Source of the DNA: Streptomyces sp. F63
Lineage (GTDB): Bacteria > Actinomycetota > Actinomycetes > Streptomycetales > Streptomycetaceae
Direction of reading: 5' to 3'
DNA: 64,000 nucleotides
Assembly (NCBI RefSeq): GCF_018070345.1
Contig: NZ_JAGPXX010000002.1
Coordinates: 310,001-374,000 of the forward strand
The notes under the pieces are model-generated. The model saw nothing but the letters and a program-made list of their open reading frames with translations. It was not told the DNA's origin and ran no database searches. Every line of letters begins with the position of its first letter. The stretch's first letter is position 1. Both the position numbers and the translations under genes were made by a program. Below, one piece after another: positions 10,201 to 17,842 of this stretch.

Positions 10201-11356
10201 CCAGATCGTCGACGGGGACGGTGAGGGAGGCCGCGAGGCTGGTGGACATGCCCCGGTAGCCGATGCCGGAGTGGGACGGCGTCGAGCGTTCCACGCTCTT
10301 GTTGACGAAACTGGCGGCGAACGACTGGTAGTCGCCCTCGGTGCGCCCCTGGCTGTTCTCGTCGCCCAGCTCCGTGCCGATCAGCGACATCACCATCGCG
10401 GTGATGGACCTCCGCAGGTCCTCCGGCCGGATCACGGAGGGCCGGCTGAAGAGGAACGCGGTCTGCACGGTCGAGGAGCGCAGCTTCACCATGCCCTCCA
10501 CCGGGTAACGCACCCCGGCCTCGGCGGGCGGTTCGACATCGCCGAAGTCGGCCTGCGCGTCGGGCACGTTCTGATGGTCGACCAGCCGGGACAGGTCCAC
10601 CAGGGCCCGGGCGGAGTTGAGCTCCGCCTCCCGTCCGCCGCCGGCCTCCGGGGTGAAGGCGGAGGGCATCACCACCAGCGGGTAGATCTTCACCCCGGGC
10701 ACCTTGGACCGGCCGAACTCGTGCCCGATGAGGTGGATGAAGTCGTAGAAGATGCCGGCCCCGGTGCCGCCGGCCACGGAGAACGCCACGAACACGTCGC
10801 AGCCGCGGATCTGCCGGCCGCCCATCTCCCGCAGATCTCCCGCCGAGTTGCCGATGGCGCCGACGGCCGCGCGGAGCTGCCGCAGCACGGGCTCCAGACC
10901 GCTGCGCAGCGTCGCGAAGAGCGCGGCCCGGCCCACGGTGGGCAGCTGACCCGCGCCGTTGTGCAGGGGCGCGACCCGCGGCTGCCGTGCTTCCGGCGGC
11001 AGCCAGGAGCGGGTCTCCTCGTGCAGGGCGACCCGCAGCATGCGGGTCACCTCCGGGGAGGTGTCGTAGCCGGCGGGCAGCAGGTCGTGGACGGCTCGCG
11101 AGGTGCGGGTGTACGCGGCGGCCTCGGTGCCCTTGGCGCTGAGGTGCGGCAGCTGGTCGAGCTCGGACTCGCTGAAGTCGGCGTAGACGAACTGGAGGCA
11201 GTCCGGCAGCTGGAACGGGGCCCGGCGGCCGTCCGCGACGAGCCTGGTGCCGTCGGGTCCGCACAGCTCGCGGCGCAGGCCGCGCTCCAGCTCGGCGCCG
11301 ATCCGGCCACCGGTGCCGCCCAGGCCGACGAAGAGCATGGGCTGGTAGATCTTCAT
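7277..11356 (-). CDS. giant tubulin-like GTP-binding protein with disordered C-terminal tail
   Basis: The protein has 1359 residues and starts at ATG 11356 behind a GGGAGA ribosome-binding site. The N-terminus has the glycine-rich turn GLGGTGG (11-17), and residues 195-201 read AGGTGAG, the tubulin/FtsZ signature loop. This matches bacterial Tubulin_2-type proteins, which are much larger than FtsZ (~400 residues). The centre (roughly 400-1060) is helical and charged and carries no motif I recognise. The last ~290 residues are low complexity and rich in GEPY/AEPY repeats, Gly, Arg and acidic residues, so they are probably disordered. The 45-bp gap to the vWA gene is the only non-overlapping junction in the operon. 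The likely role is GTP-dependent assembly or sensing at the membrane; polymerisation is not shown by sequence. Confidence 0.85.
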   Translation of the reverse strand: MKIYQPMLFVGLGGTGGRIGAELERGLRRELCGPDGTRLVADGRRAPFQLPDCLQFVYADFSESELDQLPHLSAKGTEAAAYTRTSRAVHDLLPAGYDTSPEVTRMLRVALHEETRSWLPPEARQPRVAPLHNGAGQLPTVGRAALFATLRSGLEPVLRQLRAAVGAIGNSAGDLREMGGRQIRGCDVFVAFSVAGGTGAGIFYDFIHLIGHEFGRSKVPGVKIYPLVVMPSAFTPEAGGGREAELNSARALVDLSRLVDHQNVPDAQADFGDVEPPAEAGVRYPVEGMVKLRSSTVQTAFLFSRPSVIRPEDLRRSITAMVMSLIGTELGDENSQGRTEGDYQSFAASFVNKSVERSTPSHSGIGYRGMSTSLAASLTVPVDDLAEIVAGRLLAQAVRGMAEDARRPRDDDAELVRDMFLRSGIDRLWSREAPGIPAPDPLPKGGKPIAQALRDRIGDMEDGLARLDRELDRDISRLVDDFKPGTGARELLGRLGPFRLERILTGLPGHPRRTAEAGFTGMLENRKNDPERPEGVGVSAPLIPRIKGGVGGLVPARWGDPDVQEAIDEQDAWYRWRGNRQWHRAWKEHESRWRPPLVRALKETGELVRALRAHEEDERKLFAERRKELYRDDRTGVSYLLPPQNNLRAFYDDVFDRLVRHGGLPENPDPATLLARLVRPEDWQRALDAVRRSPRAAVKEIKQVLERRVKSLFGETSDLDDRPLLPSLGVLLRAAAGDEDAAAAVDGRWLEQFRSQLAGLLPVGFTPDGSGPLQALIVHPRSEADQRAGEYLKQELNLPRDTVGEPECRAVEAEAITVVLFRSGMSLTDVSEVRHSLRLWAEARDAAGGGDFLHWRQRLGYRDDWLASTEDDRRRILHRILCAVWNGQVDVQGDPASPDRIRIRLQEGDSATMTLRLESFDEGLSSWAGLLRAYEQWALLDEEGQIIEDVCDRLMRAQPHGLTTRNAAPSALFRRLVHEVAPRQRALLDELFHEFAAEDEEWLVPLRDFWDKTFDGALDLRFPGVMRPTRPTLRALDERYGREAAASRPPGPRTAPAGPRTGPPGPPGGRSRDGAAGPRPEPAVPHRRHNGSPHEPPAPPRPAGEPAGRYGDGEPYGAGEPYGTGGRYEGAEPYAHRGERWRDRAEPHGDRGEPYPGAGDRYPGAEPYPGAGAPGRGEPHAGSRAEPYTEGRQEPGAGWDAEPHGSREQISADRGGAPAGRAEPHAGSGHGPYPGRVEPFPGRTEPGSGSRGEPYPDREDRDREDRDGWDEPRRAGEPYRSADAYRPEEPYRAEEPYRDEGVARRAPEPDLKEEPWDSGDWDDPPPPDGRDHGDDRSRGDGPPRGGWDSRNDRDEETRL

Positions 11357-11401
11357 GGGGTCTCCCGTGGGGCCGCCGGGGTGGCAGCGGCCCGTCGTGG
11401 C

Positions 11402-13909
11402 TCAGAAATTCGGGTCGAAGCGGCTCGCGCCGGCTCTCCGCTCGCCGGCGGACGGGGGCGGGACGCGCCCCGCCTCGTCCCCGGGCCGTGGGGTGCGGCC
11501 GCCGCGGCCACCGGCGTCCGTGTCTCCGGCGTGGCCGCCGCCCCGGCTCCACCACCGGCTGCCGCCGCTCCCGGAGCCCCGGGAGGTCCGGGAGCCGCCG
11601 GAGGTGCGGGACGTACGGGCGGTCCGGGACGTGCCGGAGCCACGGCTGCCGTCGGAGCCGCCCCGCCGGCCGGCTGCGGACCGCCGGTCGTGGAAGACGA
11701 TCTCCAGTCCGTCGCCGGCGGAGGCCGAGCCACCGGGGGACAGCTGCTGCTCCCGCCCCCCGTCCGGCCGGAACAGGAACTGCCCGGCGGCGGAGCGCCG
11801 CAGTCTGTGCACGGCGGCCGCTCCCGGCCCCGCGCGCCGCAGCGCGGGCGCCGAGCCCCGGGCGCGGTCCACGGTGAAGCGGAACTCGCCGCCGGTGCTC
11901 TGCCCCGAGCGGACGGTCAGCTCGTCGTTCCGCACCCCGTCCGCGCGCAACTCCAGCCGGACGCCGGTGAGATCGCGCCGTTTGCGCGCGGCCCGCAGCC
12001 GCACGGCCACGAAGGCGGCCAGCCCGAGCAGCAGAAGGGCACCGGCGAGGAAGGCGCCCCACCAGTCGTCCCAGAGGGTCGGCACCGGTTCGACGACGAC
12101 ACCGATGAAGCCGTTGGCGAGGACCCGGCCGTCGTCGTCCGCGTCCGCGACCGTGATGCGGCCGCCGATCTCGCCCGGCGCGATACCGGGGTCCAGGGAG
12201 AGGGTGAGCGGTACCGTCCGGCCGTCCTCCGCGGGCACCTCCACCGTGGCGGGGGAGATCCGCACCCCGCCGCCCGGCGGGCGGTCGGCGAGGGCCAGCC
12301 GCAGGGTGTGCGCGGTGGAGTCGCTGTTGCGGACCTCCAGCGTGCCCCGCACCTCGTCGCCGGGATGGACGGTGCCCCGCTCCACGGTCAGGGCCGCCGT
12401 GACCGGCGGTGTGCCGACGGTGACGCGGGCGTTGAGCGGCCGCTGGTCGCCCGTGACCCCCGGCGCGGACATCTCCGCCCGCAGGGCGAGGTCGCCGTCG
12501 GCGTCCTCCGGCACGGTGAGGGTGCCGGTGAAGCGGACGTCCCCGGCCTTCCGGTCGGGGCCCTTTCCGTCGTCGGCGAGGGGAACGGAGAGCGGCTCGA
12601 AACCGCTGCCCGACAGCAGCGCCGAGACCTTGATGCCCTCCAGTTGCTCCGGATCGTCGATGACCACACCGCGCCGGGTCTGCATCCGCACCTCGACGAC
12701 GGTCTTCTCCCCCGGGCGCGGCGAGGCCGGGTCGAGGGTGACGGCGGAGCGCAGTTTGCCCTGCCAGATGGCCCGCACGGCCACCTCGCGGTCCCGGTGC
12801 CCCTCGGGCGCCTCCAGGTGGACGCGCCAGGTGCCGGGGCGGGGGTTCTTCACCCGCAGCGCCTCGACCGGGCCGTTCTGACCGGTGGCCTCGAAGACGG
12901 AGCCGTCGAACGAGCCCCGGGTGGGGACCTTGCGGCCGCGCGGGTCGTAGTAGGTCGCCGTCACTTTCGGATCGTGTTTGCTGACGGTGATGGAGCCGTC
13001 GGTGGCGATCTCGGGGATGGTGACGGTGAGATCGGCGGGCGGTCTGCCCACCGTGCCCTGGGCGACGCGGGCGCAGCGCGCGGCGGCGAACGTCTCCTGG
13101 AGGGCCTTGCCGATCTCCGCCGAGCCGTCGAGCACGCGCATCCGGGGCCGCGCCGAGGGCAGGTCGGCGCAGCCGTTGCGGTAGCCGCCGGCGGCCATGC
13201 CGGTGAGCATCTTCCGGTCGACGTCACCGAAGCCGAGCGGCCAGATCTGCACGGACTCCTCGCGGGCCCGGGCCAGTTGCTCGGCCAGCTGCCCCTCGGC
13301 CTCCTCGGTGCGGCTCTTCGGGTCGTCGCCGTAGGCCGGGCTGTCGCTGACGTCGAGCCGGCCGTCGGTGAGCAGGAAGACCACCTTCGGGGTGGCGGGC
13401 TCGCCGTCCTCGGTGAGCCGGTCCAGGGCCTGCCGCAGGGCGGCGGGGAAGTCCGTGCCGGGGCCCATGCGCCGCGCGTCCCGGCGGGAGAGCTGCTTGA
13501 CGCAGTCGCTCAGGTGGTTGCGTCCCACGGCGTCGGCCACCGTGAGCCGGCAGACCTCGCGCACCGCCGACTGGCCGCGCTTCTCGGAACTGCCGAAGCC
13601 GATCACGGCGGCCCGCGAGCGCTCCGAGATCTCCCCCTGGGCGATCAGCGCGGCGGCCTCGACCTCGCGGGCCAGGTCGTCGGCGGAGAGGCTCTTCGAC
13701 TGGTCGACCACCACGGCGAAGTCGATCGGATCGGCTCCGTCCGCGGCGTCCGCGGTCTTCCCGGTCTCCGCGGCGCGGACGCCGGCGGGTGCGGGTGCCG
13801 CGACCGGGGCGGGGGACGCGGGCGCGGCGGCCACGGTGGCCACGGTGACCAGGGCGGTCAGGGCCAGCAGGGTCCGGGCCGGGGTTGTCGTCCTTGACGT
13901 GCTTCTCAT
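11402..13909 (-). CDS. membrane-anchored vWA-domain protein
   Basis: The protein has 835 residues, starting at ATG 13909, which overlaps the stop of the 53-residue ORF. A signal peptide occupies about residues 1-30. A von Willebrand A domain follows, with an intact metal site: DQSKS at 69-73 (DxSxS), a downstream GTDFP threonine and LLTDG. Several beta-sandwich-like segments come next. A single membrane span near 615-640 (GAFLAGALLLLGLAAFVAV) is followed by a basic RAARKRR stop-transfer stretch. The last ~195 residues should be cytoplasmic and end in a Ser/Gly/Arg-rich tail. The layout predicts an extracytoplasmic metal-dependent adhesion or binding domain wired to the cytoplasmic parts of the operon. 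vWA proteins paired with NTPases are a recurring theme in predicted conflict and chaperone systems. Confidence 0.85.
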   Translation of the reverse strand: MRSTSRTTTPARTLLALTALVTVATVAAAPASPAPVAAPAPAGVRAAETGKTADAADGADPIDFAVVVDQSKSLSADDLAREVEAAALIAQGEISERSRAAVIGFGSSEKRGQSAVREVCRLTVADAVGRNHLSDCVKQLSRRDARRMGPGTDFPAALRQALDRLTEDGEPATPKVVFLLTDGRLDVSDSPAYGDDPKSRTEEAEGQLAEQLARAREESVQIWPLGFGDVDRKMLTGMAAGGYRNGCADLPSARPRMRVLDGSAEIGKALQETFAAARCARVAQGTVGRPPADLTVTIPEIATDGSITVSKHDPKVTATYYDPRGRKVPTRGSFDGSVFEATGQNGPVEALRVKNPRPGTWRVHLEAPEGHRDREVAVRAIWQGKLRSAVTLDPASPRPGEKTVVEVRMQTRRGVVIDDPEQLEGIKVSALLSGSGFEPLSVPLADDGKGPDRKAGDVRFTGTLTVPEDADGDLALRAEMSAPGVTGDQRPLNARVTVGTPPVTAALTVERGTVHPGDEVRGTLEVRNSDSTAHTLRLALADRPPGGGVRISPATVEVPAEDGRTVPLTLSLDPGIAPGEIGGRITVADADDDGRVLANGFIGVVVEPVPTLWDDWWGAFLAGALLLLGLAAFVAVRLRAARKRRDLTGVRLELRADGVRNDELTVRSGQSTGGEFRFTVDRARGSAPALRRAGPGAAAVHRLRRSAAGQFLFRPDGGREQQLSPGGSASAGDGLEIVFHDRRSAAGRRGGSDGSRGSGTSRTARTSRTSGGSRTSRGSGSGGSRWWSRGGGHAGDTDAGGRGGRTPRPGDEAGRVPPPSAGERRAGASRFDPNF

Positions 13910-14067
13910 GTGAACCGTCTCTCACCACAGCCATGGGGAAGGACCGGCGCCGCGGCGGGCGCCGGAGGGTGGCCGCTCGCGGGCGGCCGCGGATGCGCGC
14001 CGGAGGGCACGGTCTGCGCCGCGGAGGGTGCCGCGGGCTCGCCCGCCGGCCTCGTCCGGGTGCTCAT
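13906..14067 (-). CDS. 53-residue coupled small protein
   Basis: A frame from ATG 14067 to TGA 13906 encodes 53 residues rich in Pro, Ala, Arg and His (start MSTRTRPAGEPAAPSAAQTV). Its ATG overlaps the stop of the SPFH-like gene and its stop overlaps the ATG of the vWA gene, both as ATGA. A chance frame would be unlikely to bridge both neighbours this way, so I treat it as translated. It has no recognisable domain. It may be a real small partner or mainly a device that carries ribosomes across the gap. Confidence 0.6.
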   Translation of the reverse strand: MSTRTRPAGEPAAPSAAQTVPSGAHPRPPASGHPPAPAAAPVLPHGCGERRFT

Positions 14068-15488
14068 GTGTCGTCCCAGTCGTCGAAGTCGGCGCTGGGC
14101 GGGGTGTGGCGGCGGGCGCCGCCCCACTGCTCCTCGCGTTCGCGCTGCTCCTCGCGCGCGCGGCGTTCCTCCCGGGCCCGTTCGGCGGAGGACTCGACGC
14201 GCGTCGGGCGGTGGACCCGCGGTTCCTCGTCCCACGGCGGCAGCTCCGGCTCGGGCGGGAGGTACCGGCCCCCGGGGTGGCGGTCGTCGGGGTACGGGCC
14301 GTCGGAGTACGGGACGCGGGGCGCGTCCTGGTCGCCGTATCCGTCCCGGTCCCGGTGCCCGGCGCGGCCCCGGCGGCCGTCGCGGTCCCCGCCGCCGTCG
14401 CGGTCGCGGCTCCCGCCGCCGGCCCCGGCCCGGGCCTCGTCCTCGTCCTCGTCCTCGTCCGGGAAGTGACTCGGCAGCTCCTCCCGGTACCGGCCCCGGC
14501 GCCCGGGGCGCGGGCCGTCCTCCGGCTCCCGCCGGCCGCGCCCGGGGGACAGCACCCGGTCGGTGACCCCGCCGAGCACCCCGCCGGTGCTCTCCCGCAG
14601 ATGCTGGAGCACCTCGTACATGCCGTCGTCGATGTCGTGGCGCTCCAGGATCCCCCGGTCGATCAGCCGGTTGAAGAGCTGGATGAAGTCGGCCTGGCCC
14701 TGCCGTTTCTCCTCCCGGATCGCCTGGCGGATCTCCCACTCCTTCTCGGGATTCCGGGCCATGTGATAGATGATCTCGGCCTCTTCGCCCCGCCTCAGCA
14801 CGGATTCCAGCTCGGCGGCCCGGTCCCGGGCGAGCCAGCGCTGGTGTGCCTCCCGGCGGCGTTCGGCCTCCGCCTGCGCCTCCTCCGTCGTCATGTCGAG
14901 GTGGATCGCGTCGCGCTCGCCGAGCCGCTGCCGGATCGGATCGCTGAGGTCGATGAACACCCGGGTCCTGATCCGCAGTCCGAGGTCGTGGCCGAGCTCC
15001 AGGTGGCCCGCCGCCAGCTCCGCCTGCACCGCCTCGTCGGCCCGCTGGGCCTCCGTCAGCCGGAACCGGCGCGACACCTGGCGCAGTCCGTGGAGCAGTT
15101 CCCCCTCCAGCAGTTCGCGCAGGTCCCAGACGCGTTTGCCGACGACGGTGTACGGGTCCTCCACCTCCCAGTGCACCTCGGCCCGGGCGTCGAAGAACTG
15201 CGCGTCGCCGGCGGCCGGGAGCCGCAGCTCGAACACCGTCACATTGCGGCCGAGGAGCACCTCGAAGACGGTGAACGGCTCGCGGAACCAGGGCTTGTCC
15301 CGGTCCTCCCGGTGGTCCGGCCACAGCACGCTGTGCCCGCCGTTGCCGTACAGCAGCACGGCGGCGATCTGGCCGCTCCGCCGCGTGTAGGGCGGCCGGC
15401 ACTCCCGCACCAGCGGGCCTGCCTGACGCCCCTTCAGCTGCCCGTCCTCCGCCCCGCCCGTGCCGGCGGCAGGCTCTGCCGTGGTCAT
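14064..15488 (-). CDS. SPFH/band-7-like protein with charged C-terminal tail
   Basis: The protein has 474 residues, starting at ATG 15488, which overlaps the upstream stop (ATGA). Residues ~30-200 have the order of strands and a terminal helix typical of SPFH domains, including DLRELLEGELLHGLRQVSRRF-like helix content. A long charged, coiled-coil-prone segment (TEEAQAEAERRREAHQRW onward) comes next. The tail is highly charged and probably disordered, with a run of Asp/Glu and Arg-Asp-Gly-rich stretches. I see no strong membrane span, so if it is an SPFH protein it would attach to the membrane peripherally or through partners. SPFH proteins scaffold membrane microdomains, which suits an operon with several membrane proteins. 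The family call rests on pattern only. Confidence 0.65.
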   Translation of the reverse strand: MTTAEPAAGTGGAEDGQLKGRQAGPLVRECRPPYTRRSGQIAAVLLYGNGGHSVLWPDHREDRDKPWFREPFTVFEVLLGRNVTVFELRLPAAGDAQFFDARAEVHWEVEDPYTVVGKRVWDLRELLEGELLHGLRQVSRRFRLTEAQRADEAVQAELAAGHLELGHDLGLRIRTRVFIDLSDPIRQRLGERDAIHLDMTTEEAQAEAERRREAHQRWLARDRAAELESVLRRGEEAEIIYHMARNPEKEWEIRQAIREEKRQGQADFIQLFNRLIDRGILERHDIDDGMYEVLQHLRESTGGVLGGVTDRVLSPGRGRREPEDGPRPGRRGRYREELPSHFPDEDEDEDEARAGAGGGSRDRDGGGDRDGRRGRAGHRDRDGYGDQDAPRVPYSDGPYPDDRHPGGRYLPPEPELPPWDEEPRVHRPTRVESSAERAREERRAREEQREREEQWGGARRHTPPSADFDDWDDT

Positions 15489-17842
15489 CTCCCGCCTCCT
15501 TCTCCCACCGCGTCCCACATCAGACGGGCGTCGTCCTTGTCCAGGGGTTCGTCGCGGTCGCGGACCAGGCCGGCCAGGAGATGGCGCAGCCGGTCGCGGT
15601 CCCTGCGCTCCACCGCGATGCGGCGCAGCAGATCGCAGGCGAGTTCGCACTGCTCCGCGTCACCGGCCGAGCGGCGCAGCAGGGTGCCGAGGGTGTCGAG
15701 CGCCGCCTGTCCGGAGCGGGCGGTCGACAGGGTGTGCCGCACCAGGGCCGCGATGGCGCCGGCGAGCTCCGGATGGGCCGCCGGCACCGCGAGGGCCAGC
15801 GGTTTCCGGTCGTGGCGGGCGGCCCGTTCGGCCGTGTCGTGCAGGCCCCACAGGAAGGTGGCGCGGGTTCCGAGGGCCTTGATGACGGTCAGCAGGACGA
15901 GGTCGGCCGTCTCCGTCCGTCCGCTCAGCAGCCAGTCGGCGAGGCGCCGCACGACGGTGTCCGGCTCGGGCCCCGCCAGCAGCCGGGCGGCGCTGAAGGC
16001 GGCCAGGGCCGTCAGCTCCGGGTCCTCCTCGGTGCGCACCAGCTGCGCCAGCGCGTCGAGCGAGGCGGAGACGGAACCGGCGGCCATGCCGTAGCCGTGC
16101 GCCATGACGGCGGTGCTCACCAGCGCCGCTTCTCCGCCGGCCGCCCACTCCTTGAGGAGGGCGTGGACGGCGGGCCGCACGGCGGGTTCGCGGGCGGCCT
16201 CGGCCAGCGCGGTGGCCGCCGCCATCCGCCGCACCGCGCCGTCGGACCGGGCCAGCGGGCCGATCAGCTCGCCCGCCCCGTGGACCCAGTCCCAGGAGCA
16301 GAGCACGCCCGCGGCGACGGACGCCCGCACCCAGAGCTGGGGGCGGGGGTCGCCGCAGAGGGACCGCAGCCAGCGCACGAGGGGGCCGCGGACGTTGAGG
16401 TGGCCGTGCCACACTTCCCGCAGCACCGCGGTGGGCAGGGCGTCGCCCTGGAAGCCGATGGTCCGCACCGGCACCCGGGCGTCGCCGAGGTCCAGCTCGG
16501 CCTCCTCCACCACGGCCCGGGCGGCGGCCGGGCGGACCTCGGCGTGGGTGCCGAACAGCCGCCGTCCGACGGCGGCTTCGGGGTCGAGGGTGGCCGCCAT
16601 CTCCGCGGCGAGCCGCTCACCGGCCTCGGCGGTCAGGCTGTGCGCGGATCCGTTGAAGACGGCGACGGCGATGCGGAACGCGGCGGTGCCGAGAGAGGGC
16701 AGGGCCTCGGGCAGCGTGCCCGGGTTGTCGGCTCCGGCGAACCAGGACCGCGCCTGAGCCCGGACGAAGGTCGCGCAGTCCTCCAGCAGCTGCCCGTGTG
16801 TCAGCTCACCGCGCAGGCGGCGCGCGAGGTGGTCGGCGAGGCGCGCCGCCTCCGCGGGGCGCAGCTCGGCCAGGCCGAGGGCCTCCTTGACGTCCGGCGC
16901 GGCGGCCAGCTCCAGGGCCCGGCCGAGGGCTTCCGGTGGCTCGTGCTTCAGCAGGACCCTCAAGTGCCGCAGCAGGACCTGTTCAGCGGGCGGCGGCGGG
17001 CAGTACACGCCGTAGCGGCCGCGGAGCATGCGGTCCGCGAGATCCCCGCTCCCGACGAGGACGACGCCGCAGGCGCCGGCGTCGGCGAGCTTGCCCCGGA
17101 GGCGGTCCAGGTGGAGTTCGGTGAGGACGGCGCCGGTGCGCCGCGGGCGGGAGCGCCCTCCGGCTCCACCGTCCCGCTCCGGGCGGGCGTCTCCGGCGCT
17201 CTCGCTCCCGTTCTCGTCCTCGGGCGTGATCTCCAGCAGATGGCCGTGGCCGCCGGTCACCTCCTCGATCTCGTGGACCCTGCTGCTGGGGTCCAGCCGG
17301 ATCACGCGGTTGCCGGTCAGCTCGGACAGCAGGGCCAGCGCCGTGGCCGTACGGCCGCTGCCGCACTCCCCGCACAGCACCAGCAGACCGCGCTCGCGCA
17401 GGCGGCGCTTCATCCGCTGGTAGCCGGCGGTCTCGCAGTAGACGCTCGTGAGACGGTCCAGCTCCTCGGCGTGGACGGGCCCCTGGAGCAGGGCCGGTGC
17501 GCCGCCGGACTGGCTGATGAAGTAATTGCCCTCGAAGTACTGGCCGTCGGTGGCGAAGCTGATGCTCCGCCCCGTCCGGCCGGCCGCGAAGGTGCGGCGC
17601 GCCGCGTGCGCCGTACCGGAGCCGCCGGTGCCGCCCGAACCGCCGAGCGGATCGCGCCCGGCCCGGTCGAAGCGCCGGTCCTCGGGCTGCTCCGGGGCGT
17701 CCTCCGGGGGCCGGTTCTCCTCCGGTGCCTCCCGGGAGGACTCCGGGCGTGAGCCGTCCCGCGGGGTGTCGCGGGGAGCGTCGCGGGCCGGGGCGTCCCC
17801 GGCGGGAGCGTCCCGGACGGGGGCCCCGTCCTGGTCGTTCAT
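15485..17842 (-). CDS. P-loop ATPase-like protein with HEAT-like helical repeats and N-terminal QYFE motif
   Basis: The protein has 785 residues, starting at ATG 17842, which overlaps the stop of the cyclase-like gene (ATGA). The first ~80 residues are Asp/Ala/Pro/Arg-rich and disordered. Residues 91-106 read GRSISFATDGQYFEGN, closely related to a motif in the preceding protein. A P-loop-like segment follows, CGECGSGRT (157-165), in which the usual lysine is arginine, then a second-strand-like ILR/IEEV region. From about 250 to the end the protein is alpha-helical with repeated Leu/Ala-rich helices in HEAT-like style. The layout (adaptor motif, NTPase-like core, helical superstructure) resembles STAND-type signalling proteins. 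The Arg in the P-loop leaves catalysis in doubt. Confidence 0.75.
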   Translation of the reverse strand: MNDQDGAPVRDAPAGDAPARDAPRDTPRDGSRPESSREAPEENRPPEDAPEQPEDRRFDRAGRDPLGGSGGTGGSGTAHAARRTFAAGRTGRSISFATDGQYFEGNYFISQSGGAPALLQGPVHAEELDRLTSVYCETAGYQRMKRRLRERGLLVLCGECGSGRTATALALLSELTGNRVIRLDPSSRVHEIEEVTGGHGHLLEITPEDENGSESAGDARPERDGGAGGRSRPRRTGAVLTELHLDRLRGKLADAGACGVVLVGSGDLADRMLRGRYGVYCPPPPAEQVLLRHLRVLLKHEPPEALGRALELAAAPDVKEALGLAELRPAEAARLADHLARRLRGELTHGQLLEDCATFVRAQARSWFAGADNPGTLPEALPSLGTAAFRIAVAVFNGSAHSLTAEAGERLAAEMAATLDPEAAVGRRLFGTHAEVRPAAARAVVEEAELDLGDARVPVRTIGFQGDALPTAVLREVWHGHLNVRGPLVRWLRSLCGDPRPQLWVRASVAAGVLCSWDWVHGAGELIGPLARSDGAVRRMAAATALAEAAREPAVRPAVHALLKEWAAGGEAALVSTAVMAHGYGMAAGSVSASLDALAQLVRTEEDPELTALAAFSAARLLAGPEPDTVVRRLADWLLSGRTETADLVLLTVIKALGTRATFLWGLHDTAERAARHDRKPLALAVPAAHPELAGAIAALVRHTLSTARSGQAALDTLGTLLRRSAGDAEQCELACDLLRRIAVERRDRDRLRHLLAGLVRDRDEPLDKDDARLMWDAVGEGGGR

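Noticed and set aside
7667..13897. A plus-strand open frame of more than 2000 codons opposite the tubulin-like and vWA genes
   Set aside because: It is the antisense shadow of GC-rich genes. The minus strand has recognisable domains, ribosome-binding sites and coupled overlaps, while this frame has none.
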